From Arthrobacter_B sp038069765 (GTDB lineage: Bacteria > Actinomycetota > Actinomycetes > Actinomycetales > Micrococcaceae): a DNA stretch of 64,000 nucleotides. The DNA is taken from positions 372,001 to 436,000 of the forward strand of contig NZ_JBBPFS010000003.1 of assembly GCF_038069765.1 (NCBI RefSeq), given 5' to 3'. Positions within the stretch are counted from its first letter, which is position 1, and each line of letters starts with the position of its first letter. Made by a program: the position numbers and the translations under genes. This document shows, piece after piece, positions 1 through 8,334 of this stretch. The notes under the pieces were generated by a model. The model was not told the origin of the DNA and did not search any database. It saw only the letters and a list, made by a program, of their open reading frames with translations.

Positions 1-2
1 CC

Positions 3-2696
3 GCCGTGAAAGAGGGCGGCAGCACTCTGGACAGCTTTGCCAAGACCGCCGGCGTCAGCGCAGTCGAGTTCTCCAAGGCCTACGGGGAGTCCCCCGTCAA
101 AGCACTGGACATGGTTGCGCAGGGACTGAACAGGGTCAACGAGGACGGCGGCAACGTCGTCGAGGTCATGAAGGACCTCGGCATCAAGGGCACCGAAGAA
201 ATCCAGGTCATGCTCTCCCTGGCCAACTCCGGCACCCTGCTGGCCGACTCGCTCGCACTCGGTTCCAAGGCGTGGGAAGAAAACACTGCCCTCATCGAGG
301 AAGCCACCAAGCGCTATGACACCGCGGACTCCCGGGTCCGCATCGCTTGGAACAACATCAAGGACGCCGCCATCAGCGCTGGCGCCGTGCTGCTCCCGGT
401 CATTTCCACTATGGCTGATGGTGTTTCCTCCCTTGCAAGCATGTTTGGTGATCTGCCTGCCCCGGTGCAGGGCGCGCTCTCCGTCATCGGCGGACTCACA
501 GGTGTTGCCGCGCTGCTCGCCGGCGGCTTCCTCGTCCTGTTCCCGCGGGTGATGGACGTCATCGGGGCCTTCAAGACGCTGGGGGTGAGCGGCGACGTCG
601 CGGGCGGGAAGATGAAGACTTTGGGCAAGGCTCTGGGCATCGCCTCGATCGCACTGGCAGCGGCTGGCGCGCTCAAGGCACTGCACAACGCCGCCCAGCC
701 TGCAGCCACTTCCACGGAGACCCTGACCCAAGCCCTGCTCGGGTTGAAGAATAACGGCAACTCGATCAATGACGTGTTCAAGAACCTCGACCCGGGTTCC
801 GGCGGGGCGATCATCAAGAACATCGACAGCGTGGGCGAGGCACTCAAAGCCCTGGCGGATCCGGGCGTCAATGGGTCGATCTCTTCCTTCGGCGCCACGG
901 TCCTTGGGATCAACAATGACACGGCCAAGCTCAACACAACCATCGCCACCATGGACCAGACCCTTGCGGGCGCGGTCAGCTCAGGCAACTTCGAGCAGGC
1001 ATCCGCTGGGTTCAAGTCCATCGCTGAGAGCGCGAAGGAGCAGGGCTTGTCTCTGGAGCAGGTGCGGGACAAGTTCCCCACCTACATCGACTCGCTACAG
1101 CAGCTCGCCAACGCTGCCGAAGTCCAGGTATCCGAACAGGAACTCCTGAACTGGGCAATGGGCGAAACACCCCAGGTGATGCTCGACGCCGCAGCGGCAA
1201 CCGACGACGTTGCCGCCTCTGCAGAGGCGGCAGCGGCAGCGGAAGCAGCCGCGACTGCCGCCACCGAGGAATTCGCCGAGGCAATGGCAGAAATCGGCCT
1301 GAACACCGACGGCACCATTGCCAGCCTGGACAAGTTCACAGAGGCACTGTTCGCCTCAGGTCTGGCGACAATGTCCAGTCGTGACGCCTCGTTCGCTTGG
1401 GAGGAAACACTCCGCGGCGTCAACGATGCAGTTGCCGGCGTCGTCAACGGTCAGGGTGAACTCGGCTCCGCGGTGAATGCCACGGGGACGGACTTCGACA
1501 AGATGACCGGCTCTGGCAAGGCCGCGAACGAGTTGTTCCAGGGCTTGATCCGGGACGGGATGGGGGTGGCCCAGACCTTCGGTTCGGACCTTACGAAGTC
1601 CGCTGCCGACGTCAATCTCCAACTGCAGGGAACCTACGAAGCCGGCGTCCAGTCCGCAATGGGTCTTGGGCTTGGCGAGGAAGCCGCCATCGCGCTCACC
1701 CGGGAAGTGATGCAGATTCCTGACGGGGTGTCCATCGAAACCTGGATGAGTGAGCAGGCCCTGATGATGTCAGGCCATACCTCCGAGTCTGTGGCTGACA
1801 TACCGGAGTCCGTCTACATCGAGTCCTCCATGAGCAACGCTGCATTCACCGTGGCGGGGCAGACCAAGGCTTCGGCTGAGGACGTTCCCGATCAGGTCAC
1901 CATCGATTCGTGGATGGCGGACGAGGCCTTCGTTGAAGCAATCCGGACTCGCGCTGCGGCGGAGGGCATCCCGCCCGACGTCGCTATCGCAGCGTTCATG
2001 GAATCAGCCGCCCGAAATGAAGCGGACGACACTACCTCTGCCGTTCTGAGAATTCCACCGGGCACTTCCATCTCGTCCTTCATGGCTGAGTACGCCCGGC
2101 TGGAGGCGGAGCGCACCAAGTTCGCCATCTGGCAGATACCCACCAGTGTGAACGTTTCGGTGAACATTGGTACCTTCGGGGCCGAGTCCGCCATGGCAGC
2201 TATCGGCGGCATCGCCGGGGCTGCCAGACGGGCCGCAGCCGGCGGCGCCACCGGTGGCCGAGTGCTAGAGCTCCTGGGCGGGGCGGCCTCCGGCGGGCGT
2301 GTGCCAGGGTCACGGTCCGCCAACATCACCAAGGACAATGTGTTTGCCTCCGTAGGCGGGATGGCTTTTGGACTGCAGGGCACCGAGTGGGTCATCAACC
2401 CGCGCAGTTCGGACGCTTACGACGCCGAGCTGGCCGCCATCAATGAGGGCTCCTTCCCCAAGGGGACGCTCTCCGGCGCGCTCTCCGGCGGACGCGAGTG
2501 GGCGGCGCCAGCGCCCAGCCCCAGCCATATCGGGGCAGGAGCCGGTGCGTCGACGGTGAGTCTGCATCCGGAAGACCGGGCCCTGTTGAGTGCCGTCGCT
2601 TCGGTGGCGGATCGGCCGCTGGTCGCAACATGGAACGGCCGCGAGGTCCTCACGGCCGTCCGCAGGTCGGAACAAGCAGCGAAACAAGGAGCTTAG
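3..2696 (+). CDS. Phage tail tape measure protein (5' end outside window)
   Basis: This is the C-terminal 897 codons of a tail tape measure protein, which sets tail length and is ejected during DNA entry. The reading frame is open from the window edge, so the GTG at 6 is probably internal. Visible residues about 1-110 resemble the TP901-type tape measure core, about 120-190 are hydrophobic with predicted membrane-active segments, and about 395-430 are Ala/Glu-rich helix. Five tandem 28-residue repeats occupy 1716-2135. The C-terminus (Gly-rich stretch, then DNVFASVGGMAFGLQGTEWV and a PRSSDAY-like end) matches the usual tape measure tail. The stop directly abuts the ATG of the next gene. Confidence 0.9.
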   Translation, partial: AVKEGGSTLDSFAKTAGVSAVEFSKAYGESPVKALDMVAQGLNRVNEDGGNVVEVMKDLGIKGTEEIQVMLSLANSGTLLADSLALGSKAWEENTALIEEATKRYDTADSRVRIAWNNIKDAAISAGAVLLPVISTMADGVSSLASMFGDLPAPVQGALSVIGGLTGVAALLAGGFLVLFPRVMDVIGAFKTLGVSGDVAGGKMKTLGKALGIASIALAAAGALKALHNAAQPAATSTETLTQALLGLKNNGNSINDVFKNLDPGSGGAIIKNIDSVGEALKALADPGVNGSISSFGATVLGINNDTAKLNTTIATMDQTLAGAVSSGNFEQASAGFKSIAESAKEQGLSLEQVRDKFPTYIDSLQQLANAAEVQVSEQELLNWAMGETPQVMLDAAAATDDVAASAEAAAAAEAAATAATEEFAEAMAEIGLNTDGTIASLDKFTEALFASGLATMSSRDASFAWEETLRGVNDAVAGVVNGQGELGSAVNATGTDFDKMTGSGKAANELFQGLIRDGMGVAQTFGSDLTKSAADVNLQLQGTYEAGVQSAMGLGLGEEAAIALTREVMQIPDGVSIETWMSEQALMMSGHTSESVADIPESVYIESSMSNAAFTVAGQTKASAEDVPDQVTIDSWMADEAFVEAIRTRAAAEGIPPDVAIAAFMESAARNEADDTTSAVLRIPPGTSISSFMAEYARLEAERTKFAIWQIPTSVNVSVNIGTFGAESAMAAIGGIAGAARRAAAGGATGGRVLELLGGAASGGRVPGSRSANITKDNVFASVGGMAFGLQGTEWVINPRSSDAYDAELAAINEGSFPKGTLSGALSGGREWAAPAPSPSHIGAGAGASTVSLHPEDRALLSAVASVADRPLVATWNGREVLTAVRRSEQAAKQGA
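1716..2135 (+). repeat. Five 84-bp (28-residue) tandem repeats in the tape measure gene
   Basis: In frame, five consecutive 28-residue units start with I/V-P-x-x-V/T and contain a conserved (W/S/F)-M-(S/A/E) near position 10-12, then an Ala-rich helix-like half ending near T-x-x-A. A sixth partial unit (IPTSVNV) starts at 2136. Units are diverged in sequence but have no length changes. Confidence 0.85.
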
Positions 2697-3512
2697 ATGT
2701 CCACGTACCTAGGGCCAGCAGGGAACCTTATCCGGTTCGAACGGATGTCTGCAGAGCAAATTGATGTCGCTGAACGGGTCCGTTTCGACACGACGTTGGG
2801 CGGCGTACAGAAGGCCCAAATAAGCGGGACGTCGCCGAGGTCATGGCAGGTCGGCATGGCCGCGGCGGCGCCCCGGGACATCAGCCACCTGTCCGGGCTG
2901 CTGGAGGGGCTGTACGGGCCGCCGCCGTGGCTGTACCTGGGCCCGTGGGCGCAGGTCAACAACCTCCTTACAAAGGCCACTTCTATGTTCCTGCCCGGGT
3001 CTTGGTCCGGGATCGGAGTCTTGGCCGGCGGTCCATTGCTCCTTGCTGACGGATCCACACCGCGCTATTCGGTGTCCACTATCGGCGGGGTGCCAATCAC
3101 TGTGTCCACCCTGCCGGTTGTTCCTGGGGTTCCCGTGACAGCCAGCGCCTGGGCGTCCGGCGACACGGAATTCTCCCTGTCGCTGGTCTTCCTCGACGCT
3201 GCCGGCGCCACTCTGGATACCGTCACCGCCCGGACGCAGGCCACCATGGCTGAGCCGCCGCGCCGCGGGCACGTCACCGCAGTGCCACCACCCGGGTCCA
3301 TGAACGCCCGCTTCCGGATACTGGGTGCAAGGCGGGCAGCACTCCCCGCATTCACCTGGACCAAAGACCTCGCGCCGTGGGCCGTCGGCGAAGGCGCACC
3401 CAAAGTCGTGGCCCGAGGCCTTTCCAAATCCGTGCTGCTCGCTTCAAGGGATAAGTCCTATCTGCGGCGGCTCAGCATGAACTTCACTCTGGAAGAGGTA
3501 GGCAATGCGTGA
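2697..3512 (+). CDS. Minor tail protein (distal-tail-like)
   Basis: This 271-residue protein sits directly after the tape measure gene, the usual place for a distal tail (Dit-like) protein that joins tube to tail tip. The ATG follows the previous stop without a gap, implying translational coupling. The N-terminus contains repeated beta-rich segments and the middle (about residues 135-200) looks like a beta-sandwich carbohydrate-binding or galectin-like insert. I see no catalytic motif. The assignment rests mainly on position, and 'minor tail protein' is the safe name. Its last 8 bases overlap the start of the next gene. Confidence 0.75.
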   Translation: MSTYLGPAGNLIRFERMSAEQIDVAERVRFDTTLGGVQKAQISGTSPRSWQVGMAAAAPRDISHLSGLLEGLYGPPPWLYLGPWAQVNNLLTKATSMFLPGSWSGIGVLAGGPLLLADGSTPRYSVSTIGGVPITVSTLPVVPGVPVTASAWASGDTEFSLSLVFLDAAGATLDTVTARTQATMAEPPRRGHVTAVPPPGSMNARFRILGARRAALPAFTWTKDLAPWAVGEGAPKVVARGLSKSVLLASRDKSYLRRLSMNFTLEEVGNA

Positions 3513-5709
3513 CATTCCGGGCTGGCCAGCCAGTACAGACGTTCTCGAACCAATAGTTCGAGTCACTCATAAGGGTGCCGTACGCGACGTGGACGGCGTC
3601 ACCATCTCTCGCTCCCTACCATCCACTGTTCACGCGCAGGTCGCCCGGGTCGGAGGCCTCACACAGGCAACCGGATCAGTGAATTGGTCGGCTCGCACCG
3701 ACGTGGGCACAGCGCGAAACACAGGGTTTAATCGCTCCGAGAGTTGGCCGCCGGCGGTTCGGGACAAGGTGGACATCAGCACCGGATACCGAACGGAGGC
3801 TGGTGACCTGCTGGTGCGGCAGCTCACCGCCTCTGTGCTGAGTGGCAGCGGTGACCCGCAGGCCTCAACAGAATCCCAGCTGGTCGATCCCATCGCCCGA
3901 CTCTCCCGGAAGGTGAACCTGCCGCCGCTGCTGAACAACATGCCATCACTCACGGACGGCGGGAAATGGCGGGGCGTTGCCCTGTATCCAACGTTCTTCA
4001 CCGACAAGGCGGCCCGGGCCGGAGCGTTCAACTCCACCCCGGGCATGGCCGGCGGGTGCGTATTCTCTGCCCCGCTGATGGGCAGTGCTTGGCCGGAACG
4101 GGGCACCCTCACCACAGGGCTGCGCTACACGGACCAGGAGAACCCCAACGCCATCTGGCAGGAGACTCCCTGGGGTATCGGCGTCAGCGACGCCCTGCTG
4201 ATCTACACCCCGTCCGGCACAACCACGCTGGACCGGCCGATGGAGATCACCGCCATGACAGCGGGCCGTCCCAGCGCCCGAATGGTGGTGGAGGCAGGTT
4301 GGGCCGGCGCCGAGATTACGCTCGGATTCGACGCCGGCAACGTTTACGGTTCCCGGGACGGTGCCAAGGTCTGCGAGCTGCCGTACGCTGACGGGCACGT
4401 CTTCACCCTCCGGGTTGTGCCCAGCGGATCCACCCTGCAGTTCACGCTCCGAGACGCTGCCGGGCGGGAGGCTACCGGCACAGCGACGAAGGCCGAGGCC
4501 ATGGGCTCGCCGATGGAACAGGTCCGGGTGGCATCCACTGCCGCGGACGCCGTGATCGGCGGAGCGCAAATCTCCTTCCCGTCCACGGCGTGGACGTCGG
4601 TGAGCTACACCCGCACTGCTTTCATCACCCCGTCTACGAACAGTGCCAGCCTCCCGGCATCCCCTCCCATCCAGGACAAGACGGCCCGATCCCTGCTGGA
4701 AGAGCAGTCCAGGGCCGAGCTTGCCGGCCTGTGGATTGACGGGGACGGAGCGCTGCACTGGGTCAACAGGATCCGCCTCAGGGACGCCGCTCCTGTCGCC
4801 AAGCTGACGTCGAAGGATGATTTGCTCTCCCTCCCGTGGGAGGAGGACTTCGCAGCTGTCTCGTCCGAGGTGACCGTGACGAGCCGCAAACCCGAAGCCA
4901 TCATGCAGTCCAGATACCCCATGCACGAGGTCTGGCGCAGCAGCTACAGCAAGGTCAAAGCCGACGGCACGGAGGTCTTCGAGGAGCTGCTGCACCCCGA
5001 CACGGACGAAGACTGGATCATGGTCGATACCCGGTTCAACAACGACTACGCGGATGCCAACAACATGCGAGGGTCCGACGTCGCTGTCTACTACTTCTTC
5101 GAAAACGACATTGCGCCAGGACAGTCAGGTTCGATCTCAACCGAGGGGTACCAGCGAGCGTGGGTGGGCGCCACGCTACGGTTTGTCGACCACCGGACGT
5201 ACAAGCTGACGACCACTGTCTACGCGGTCAGCACACCTGCCTGGGATGAGTACGAGTTCAGTCTCAAGATCCCGACGGAACACCAGAGCATCAACGGTGG
5301 AGGGTGGCAGGCGAATCTCGGAGGAATGAACTTCCCCGTTATCCGGGCGTACGGGAAGGTCATGTGGACCGACATCACGTACACGGCCAAATCTGGTGCC
5401 TGGGACGCTCCAGCGCTCTCGCATGACGTTGGCTGGTGGGTGCAGGACGCCGGCGAATGCCAAGCTATCGCCGATTACCTCGCCCGGCAGACCACGACCG
5501 CTCAACCGTTCCTATCCGCGGTGAGAATCATCCCGGACGCCCGTCTGGAACGCGGCGACGTCGTGACTCTGGTGGACACCGACCTGACTGGAATCGAGTA
5601 CCGCTGTCTGGTCGTCGGGATAGAAGACCGGATCGGCGGCAGCCCGCTCACCTGGGAGCAGACCTGCGACTTCCGGGTCATCGACTACAAAACCGCCGCA
5701 CAGCCTTAG
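3505..5709 (+). CDS. Minor tail / tail-tip protein
   Basis: This 734-residue protein starts inside the end of the preceding tail gene. Residues about 175-370 read like a lectin-type beta-sandwich. The C-terminal part (about residues 640-730, with LERGDVVTLVDTD and a DFRVID end) resembles the C-terminus of tail-tip or baseplate hub proteins of actinobacterial siphophages. The position after the distal-tail-like gene supports a role in the tail tip or host contact. No enzymatic motif is evident. A terminator follows 32 bases after the stop. Confidence 0.75.
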   Translation: MRDIPGWPASTDVLEPIVRVTHKGAVRDVDGVTISRSLPSTVHAQVARVGGLTQATGSVNWSARTDVGTARNTGFNRSESWPPAVRDKVDISTGYRTEAGDLLVRQLTASVLSGSGDPQASTESQLVDPIARLSRKVNLPPLLNNMPSLTDGGKWRGVALYPTFFTDKAARAGAFNSTPGMAGGCVFSAPLMGSAWPERGTLTTGLRYTDQENPNAIWQETPWGIGVSDALLIYTPSGTTTLDRPMEITAMTAGRPSARMVVEAGWAGAEITLGFDAGNVYGSRDGAKVCELPYADGHVFTLRVVPSGSTLQFTLRDAAGREATGTATKAEAMGSPMEQVRVASTAADAVIGGAQISFPSTAWTSVSYTRTAFITPSTNSASLPASPPIQDKTARSLLEEQSRAELAGLWIDGDGALHWVNRIRLRDAAPVAKLTSKDDLLSLPWEEDFAAVSSEVTVTSRKPEAIMQSRYPMHEVWRSSYSKVKADGTEVFEELLHPDTDEDWIMVDTRFNNDYADANNMRGSDVAVYYFFENDIAPGQSGSISTEGYQRAWVGATLRFVDHRTYKLTTTVYAVSTPAWDEYEFSLKIPTEHQSINGGGWQANLGGMNFPVIRAYGKVMWTDITYTAKSGAWDAPALSHDVGWWVQDAGECQAIADYLARQTTTAQPFLSAVRIIPDARLERGDVVTLVDTDLTGIEYRCLVVGIEDRIGGSPLTWEQTCDFRVIDYKTAAQP

Positions 5710-5740
5710 CCGGATCCAAGCGGCTGTACCCACCCATTCG

Positions 5741-5766
5741 AGCACCCTGCGGGGTGCTTTTCTTTT
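5741..5766 (+). terminator. Rho-independent terminator after tail-tip gene
   Basis: A perfect 7-bp stem (AGCACCC / GGGTGCT) with a TGCG loop is followed by TTTTCTTTT. It separates the tail-tip gene from the lysis-side genes. Confidence 0.85.
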
Positions 5767-5792
5767 ACCCACCCGCAGGGAGGACCAAACGT

Positions 5793-6077
5793 GTGGACCC
5801 CACATTCATTACCGCCCTCACCGGGCTGTTCGTCGCCTCCGGCACTGCTGTCGGCTTCTTCATCAAACGCGGTGACGCCCGACGAAAAGCGAATGAGGAC
5901 GCATTGATCGCGCACCTCTAAAAAGAGCTTGAGAGGAAAGCTGCCGAGCTCAAGCGCCTGAACGACATTGTCGAGATCCGCACCCAGGACGGCACGAGCT
6001 GGCGTGAGCAGCTGATCAAGAACGACATCAAGCCAGAACCCGAGCACTGGACCCCACTCCCTAAGGAGGATCGATGA
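5793..6077 (+). pseudogene. Small phage membrane protein gene interrupted by in-frame TAA
   Basis: A GTG start with a good ribosome site (GGGAGGA) opens a 42-codon frame with one membrane segment (about residues 5-24) and a basic Arg/Lys patch, ending at TAA 5919-5921. The same frame then continues without another stop to a TGA at 6075-6077. The continuation is a charged, coiled-coil-like stretch (KELERKAAELKRLND) and an acidic/Pro tail, and its TGA overlaps the ATG of the next gene as ATGA. This is best read as one 94-codon gene for a membrane-anchored coiled-coil protein with one nonsense codon. Read-through or a sequencing error are alternatives. The 42-residue peptide may still be made. 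Confidence 0.7.
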
Positions 6078-6826
6078 GCGAACCGACAACCGCCCAGGAG
6101 GAGGTGCCGGCCAGCCTCGAGGAGATGGTGCAAAAGGCTGACCGCTCCCGGCGCTGGGATAAGCGGGTGAAGTGGGGCCTGTTCTGGGTACTCATGATCG
6201 GCGGGCTTGCCGGATTCTTCTGGCTCGGGCAGGTCACCGCCGACCGGGACTCAGCGAAAGCGGAGGCTGCCAGCGAGCAGCAGGCGAAGAAAGACATCGC
6301 CGTCGAAGCTCGGGCCGCACTCTGCAGCGCCGGTGAAGTCGCCGTCTACGACGCCAACCTCTGCGACCAGCTAGAGAAGATCGCAGAAGAACCTTCACGC
6401 CTCGAACAGGGCCCACAAGGAATTCAGGGTGTGCAAGGCGTCACCGGCACACGCGGGCCCGCCGGCGCTGACGGCAAGGATGGCGCCGATGGCGAGCCCG
6501 GACCTGCAGGAGCCAACGGGGTGGACGGTGCCGAGGGGGTGAACGGCCTCAACGGTGAAGCCGGGCCAGCAGGGGCGGACGGGGCGGACGGGGCGGACTC
6601 CACGGTCCCCGGGCCAGTAGGACCACCCGGCGCCAATGGAAGCGACGGCGCACCCGGCTCGCCTGGGCCAAGCGGCCGCGGCATCACATCTGTGACCTGC
6701 GAAGGAACCGGCGACGCCTCTTACTGGCTGGTCACTTACGACGACGGCACCACGCAGACAAGCGGCGGACCTTGCCGCATTAGTCCCGCCGCACCAGCGC
6801 CGGAACCCACCCTCGAAAGCCCCTAG
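6074..6826 (+). CDS. Collagen-like membrane-anchored phage protein
   Basis: This 250-residue protein has a short cytoplasmic N-terminus, one membrane segment at about residues 33-52, a charged helical stretch to about 110, about 30 Gly-X-Y collagen triplets at about 113-203 and a small C-terminal domain with two cysteines (VTCEG, GGPCR). Such triplets form trimeric rods and occur in phage tail fibres and surface proteins. The membrane anchor is unusual for a virion fibre and suggests a cell-envelope role near the lysis genes. The start overlaps the upstream broken gene by 4 bases. The function is unknown. Confidence 0.8.
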   Translation: MSEPTTAQEEVPASLEEMVQKADRSRRWDKRVKWGLFWVLMIGGLAGFFWLGQVTADRDSAKAEAASEQQAKKDIAVEARAALCSAGEVAVYDANLCDQLEKIAEEPSRLEQGPQGIQGVQGVTGTRGPAGADGKDGADGEPGPAGANGVDGAEGVNGLNGEAGPAGADGADGADSTVPGPVGPPGANGSDGAPGSPGPSGRGITSVTCEGTGDASYWLVTYDDGTTQTSGGPCRISPAAPAPEPTLESP

Positions 6827-6834
6827 GAGGGCAC

Positions 6835-7482
6835 ATGGCAACAGGCTATTACCTGCAGGACAATCCCAACCCGCACGCAGCCCAGTTCGGCTGGCCGCGT
6901 ACTCGCGTGTCCGGCGTGATCGGCGTACACACGGCCGAGAACAACACCTGCTTCAACGGGCCTGACAACGGCGATCTGAGTGTCGGCGAGTTCGTTACTG
7001 GCCGCAGAGACTTCGGCAGCTACCACTCCGCCGCGGACGTGGACAGCTGGCGCCGCTGGGTGCACCCCGGATACTCGGCATGGGCGGACACCACCAACAA
7101 CGCCCACGCAATGTCGGTCAGCGCAACTGTGCGGGCGAATGACTGGCTGGCACTCAAGGAGGACCGCCGCAGGGCTGTGGTGGTGAACCTTGCTGAGGCT
7201 GCTGCTGACCTCGCCCTGGTCGCCGTCCGTGACGGGCTATTGGACCGCGTTCCACCCGCACAGCGCATCAGCAAAGCCGAGGCTATCGCGGGCACACGCA
7301 TGGGCTTCTATGGCCACGGCGAAACCAACCCCGGCACGCGGTACGACCCGGGCAAGGACTTCGACTGGACCCTATTCCTCAACTCCTACAACACGTTTGT
7401 GGGCGGCGGCATCGTCCCCGTAGGCACCATCACTCCCGAACGGCCCCTGCTCATCCCCGGCGTTGCCGGACTCTACATCTAA
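6835..7482 (+). CDS. Endolysin, N-acetylmuramoyl-L-alanine amidase type
   Basis: This 215-residue protein has the Amidase_2/PGRP pattern: an early zinc-ligand His in GVHTAEN (about residue 32), a second conserved His in GSYHSAADVD (about 63), and a late YGHGETNPGTRYDPGKDFDW block (about 160-180) matching the third ligand and catalytic region. It should cleave the MurNAc-L-Ala bond of host peptidoglycan at lysis. There is no signal peptide, so export should depend on the holin encoded 0.4 kb downstream. A strong ribosome site (AGGAGGGCAC) precedes the ATG. No clear separate wall-binding domain is visible beyond the short Pro/Gly-rich C-terminal tail. Confidence 0.9.
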   Translation: MATGYYLQDNPNPHAAQFGWPRTRVSGVIGVHTAENNTCFNGPDNGDLSVGEFVTGRRDFGSYHSAADVDSWRRWVHPGYSAWADTTNNAHAMSVSATVRANDWLALKEDRRRAVVVNLAEAAADLALVAVRDGLLDRVPPAQRISKAEAIAGTRMGFYGHGETNPGTRYDPGKDFDWTLFLNSYNTFVGGGIVPVGTITPERPLLIPGVAGLYI

Positions 7483-7492
7483 GGAGAAACCC

Positions 7493-7903
7493 ATGTCGGA
7501 TAATCAGGCCAAGTTCAACGAGGCAACCGATTCAGTGCTGCCGGGCAAGACGGGCGTGAGGCACGACGGCTCTCTGTTCAAGCAAGCCAAATTCGCCAAT
7601 GAGGCGGCCACGGCGGCGAACAAGACCGCCGGCGAGCTCCTGGGGCGCTTCCATCCCGGCAAGGCCGGCGTCCGATTCGAGGGTGACCTCTACGGCATCC
7701 TCCGCCGTACCGAGTACAACACCGCGGTGACTCACCAGCTCGTATCGGCACTCAAGGCGGTGTCCGGTGGCGAGACCTTCGACGAGGCCAAACTGCTCGC
7801 GGGCATCGAGGCCGCAGCCAAGGCCGGTGCCGAAGCTGGCACGGCCGCGGCCATCAAGGGCATCGACACCACCGTGACCTTCGAGCAGGAGGCCGACAAG
7901 TGA
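7493..7903 (+). CDS. Phage hypothetical protein with internal duplication
   Basis: This 136-residue soluble protein begins at an ATG 10 bases after the endolysin stop with an AAGGAGAAA ribosome site; an in-frame upstream start at 7463 would overlap the endolysin and is less likely. It contains a duplicated motif, PGKTGVRHDGSLF (about residues 17-29) and PGKAGVRFEGDLY (about 55-67), each preceded by an AKF-N-EA-T segment. The C-terminal half is Ala-rich helix. It lies between endolysin and holin, and the last four bases overlap the holin start (GTGA). I do not recognise a function. Confidence 0.75.
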   Translation: MSDNQAKFNEATDSVLPGKTGVRHDGSLFKQAKFANEAATAANKTAGELLGRFHPGKAGVRFEGDLYGILRRTEYNTAVTHQLVSALKAVSGGETFDEAKLLAGIEAAAKAGAEAGTAAAIKGIDTTVTFEQEADK

Positions 7904-8259
7904 TCGAGTTCGATGTTCCCCTGGTTCCTGTCCTGCAGCTGGTGCTGGGCGTGCTCCTGCCCGTGCTGGTTGGCCTGGTCACGACCAGAGCCACCCGATC
8001 AGGCACTAAGGCGGTGCTCCTCGCCGCGCTGTCGGTCGCGACGTCGTTGCTCACAGAGCTGATCGGCGCACTGCAGGCCAGCACCGTGTACAACCTCGGC
8101 ATGGCTCTCGTGCTGGGCCTCGGTACCTTCATTGTCGCCGTGTCCACCCATTACGGGCTGCTGAAGCCAACGGGTGTTAGCGGCGCCGTACAGGATTCTC
8201 TCCACGCCGCCGGCACTACACCGACCATCCCGGACGGCACCGGCAAACGTCGAGCCTGA
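7900..8259 (+). CDS. Holin-like protein
   Basis: This 119-residue protein has three hydrophobic segments (about residues 7-27, 38-58, 66-86), a short charged loop (TTRATRSGTK) and a hydrophilic basic C-terminus ending GKRRA, the usual shape of a class I-like holin. Its place four bases into the end of the preceding gene and downstream of the amidase supports a role in permeabilising the membrane for the endolysin. The start is GTG, coupled to the upstream stop. No family-specific signature is visible, so holin is inferred from topology and context. Confidence 0.75.
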   Translation: MIEFDVPLVPVLQLVLGVLLPVLVGLVTTRATRSGTKAVLLAALSVATSLLTELIGALQASTVYNLGMALVLGLGTFIVAVSTHYGLLKPTGVSGAVQDSLHAAGTTPTIPDGTGKRRA

Positions 8260-8284
8260 TCTACCCCTGCATCACCAATCCGCA

Positions 8285-8306
8285 CGGCCTCCTCGGGGGT
8301 CTTTTT
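8285..8306 (+). terminator. Probable terminator after holin
   Basis: A short GC-rich hairpin (GGCCTC / GGGGGTC with wobble pairs) runs into TTTTTT. An alternative 8-bp stem, CCTCGGGG (8291-8298) with CCCCGAGG (8311-8318), encloses the T run. It is placed between the holin and the tail-spike gene. Confidence 0.55.
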
Positions 8307-8334
8307 TATGCCCCGAGGGGGCTGAGGAGTACCA

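Noticed and set aside
5919..5921. Suppression of the in-frame TAA by the UAA-anticodon tRNA
   Set aside because: Anticodon UAA reads codon UUA, not the stop UAA; a suppressor would need anticodon UUA.
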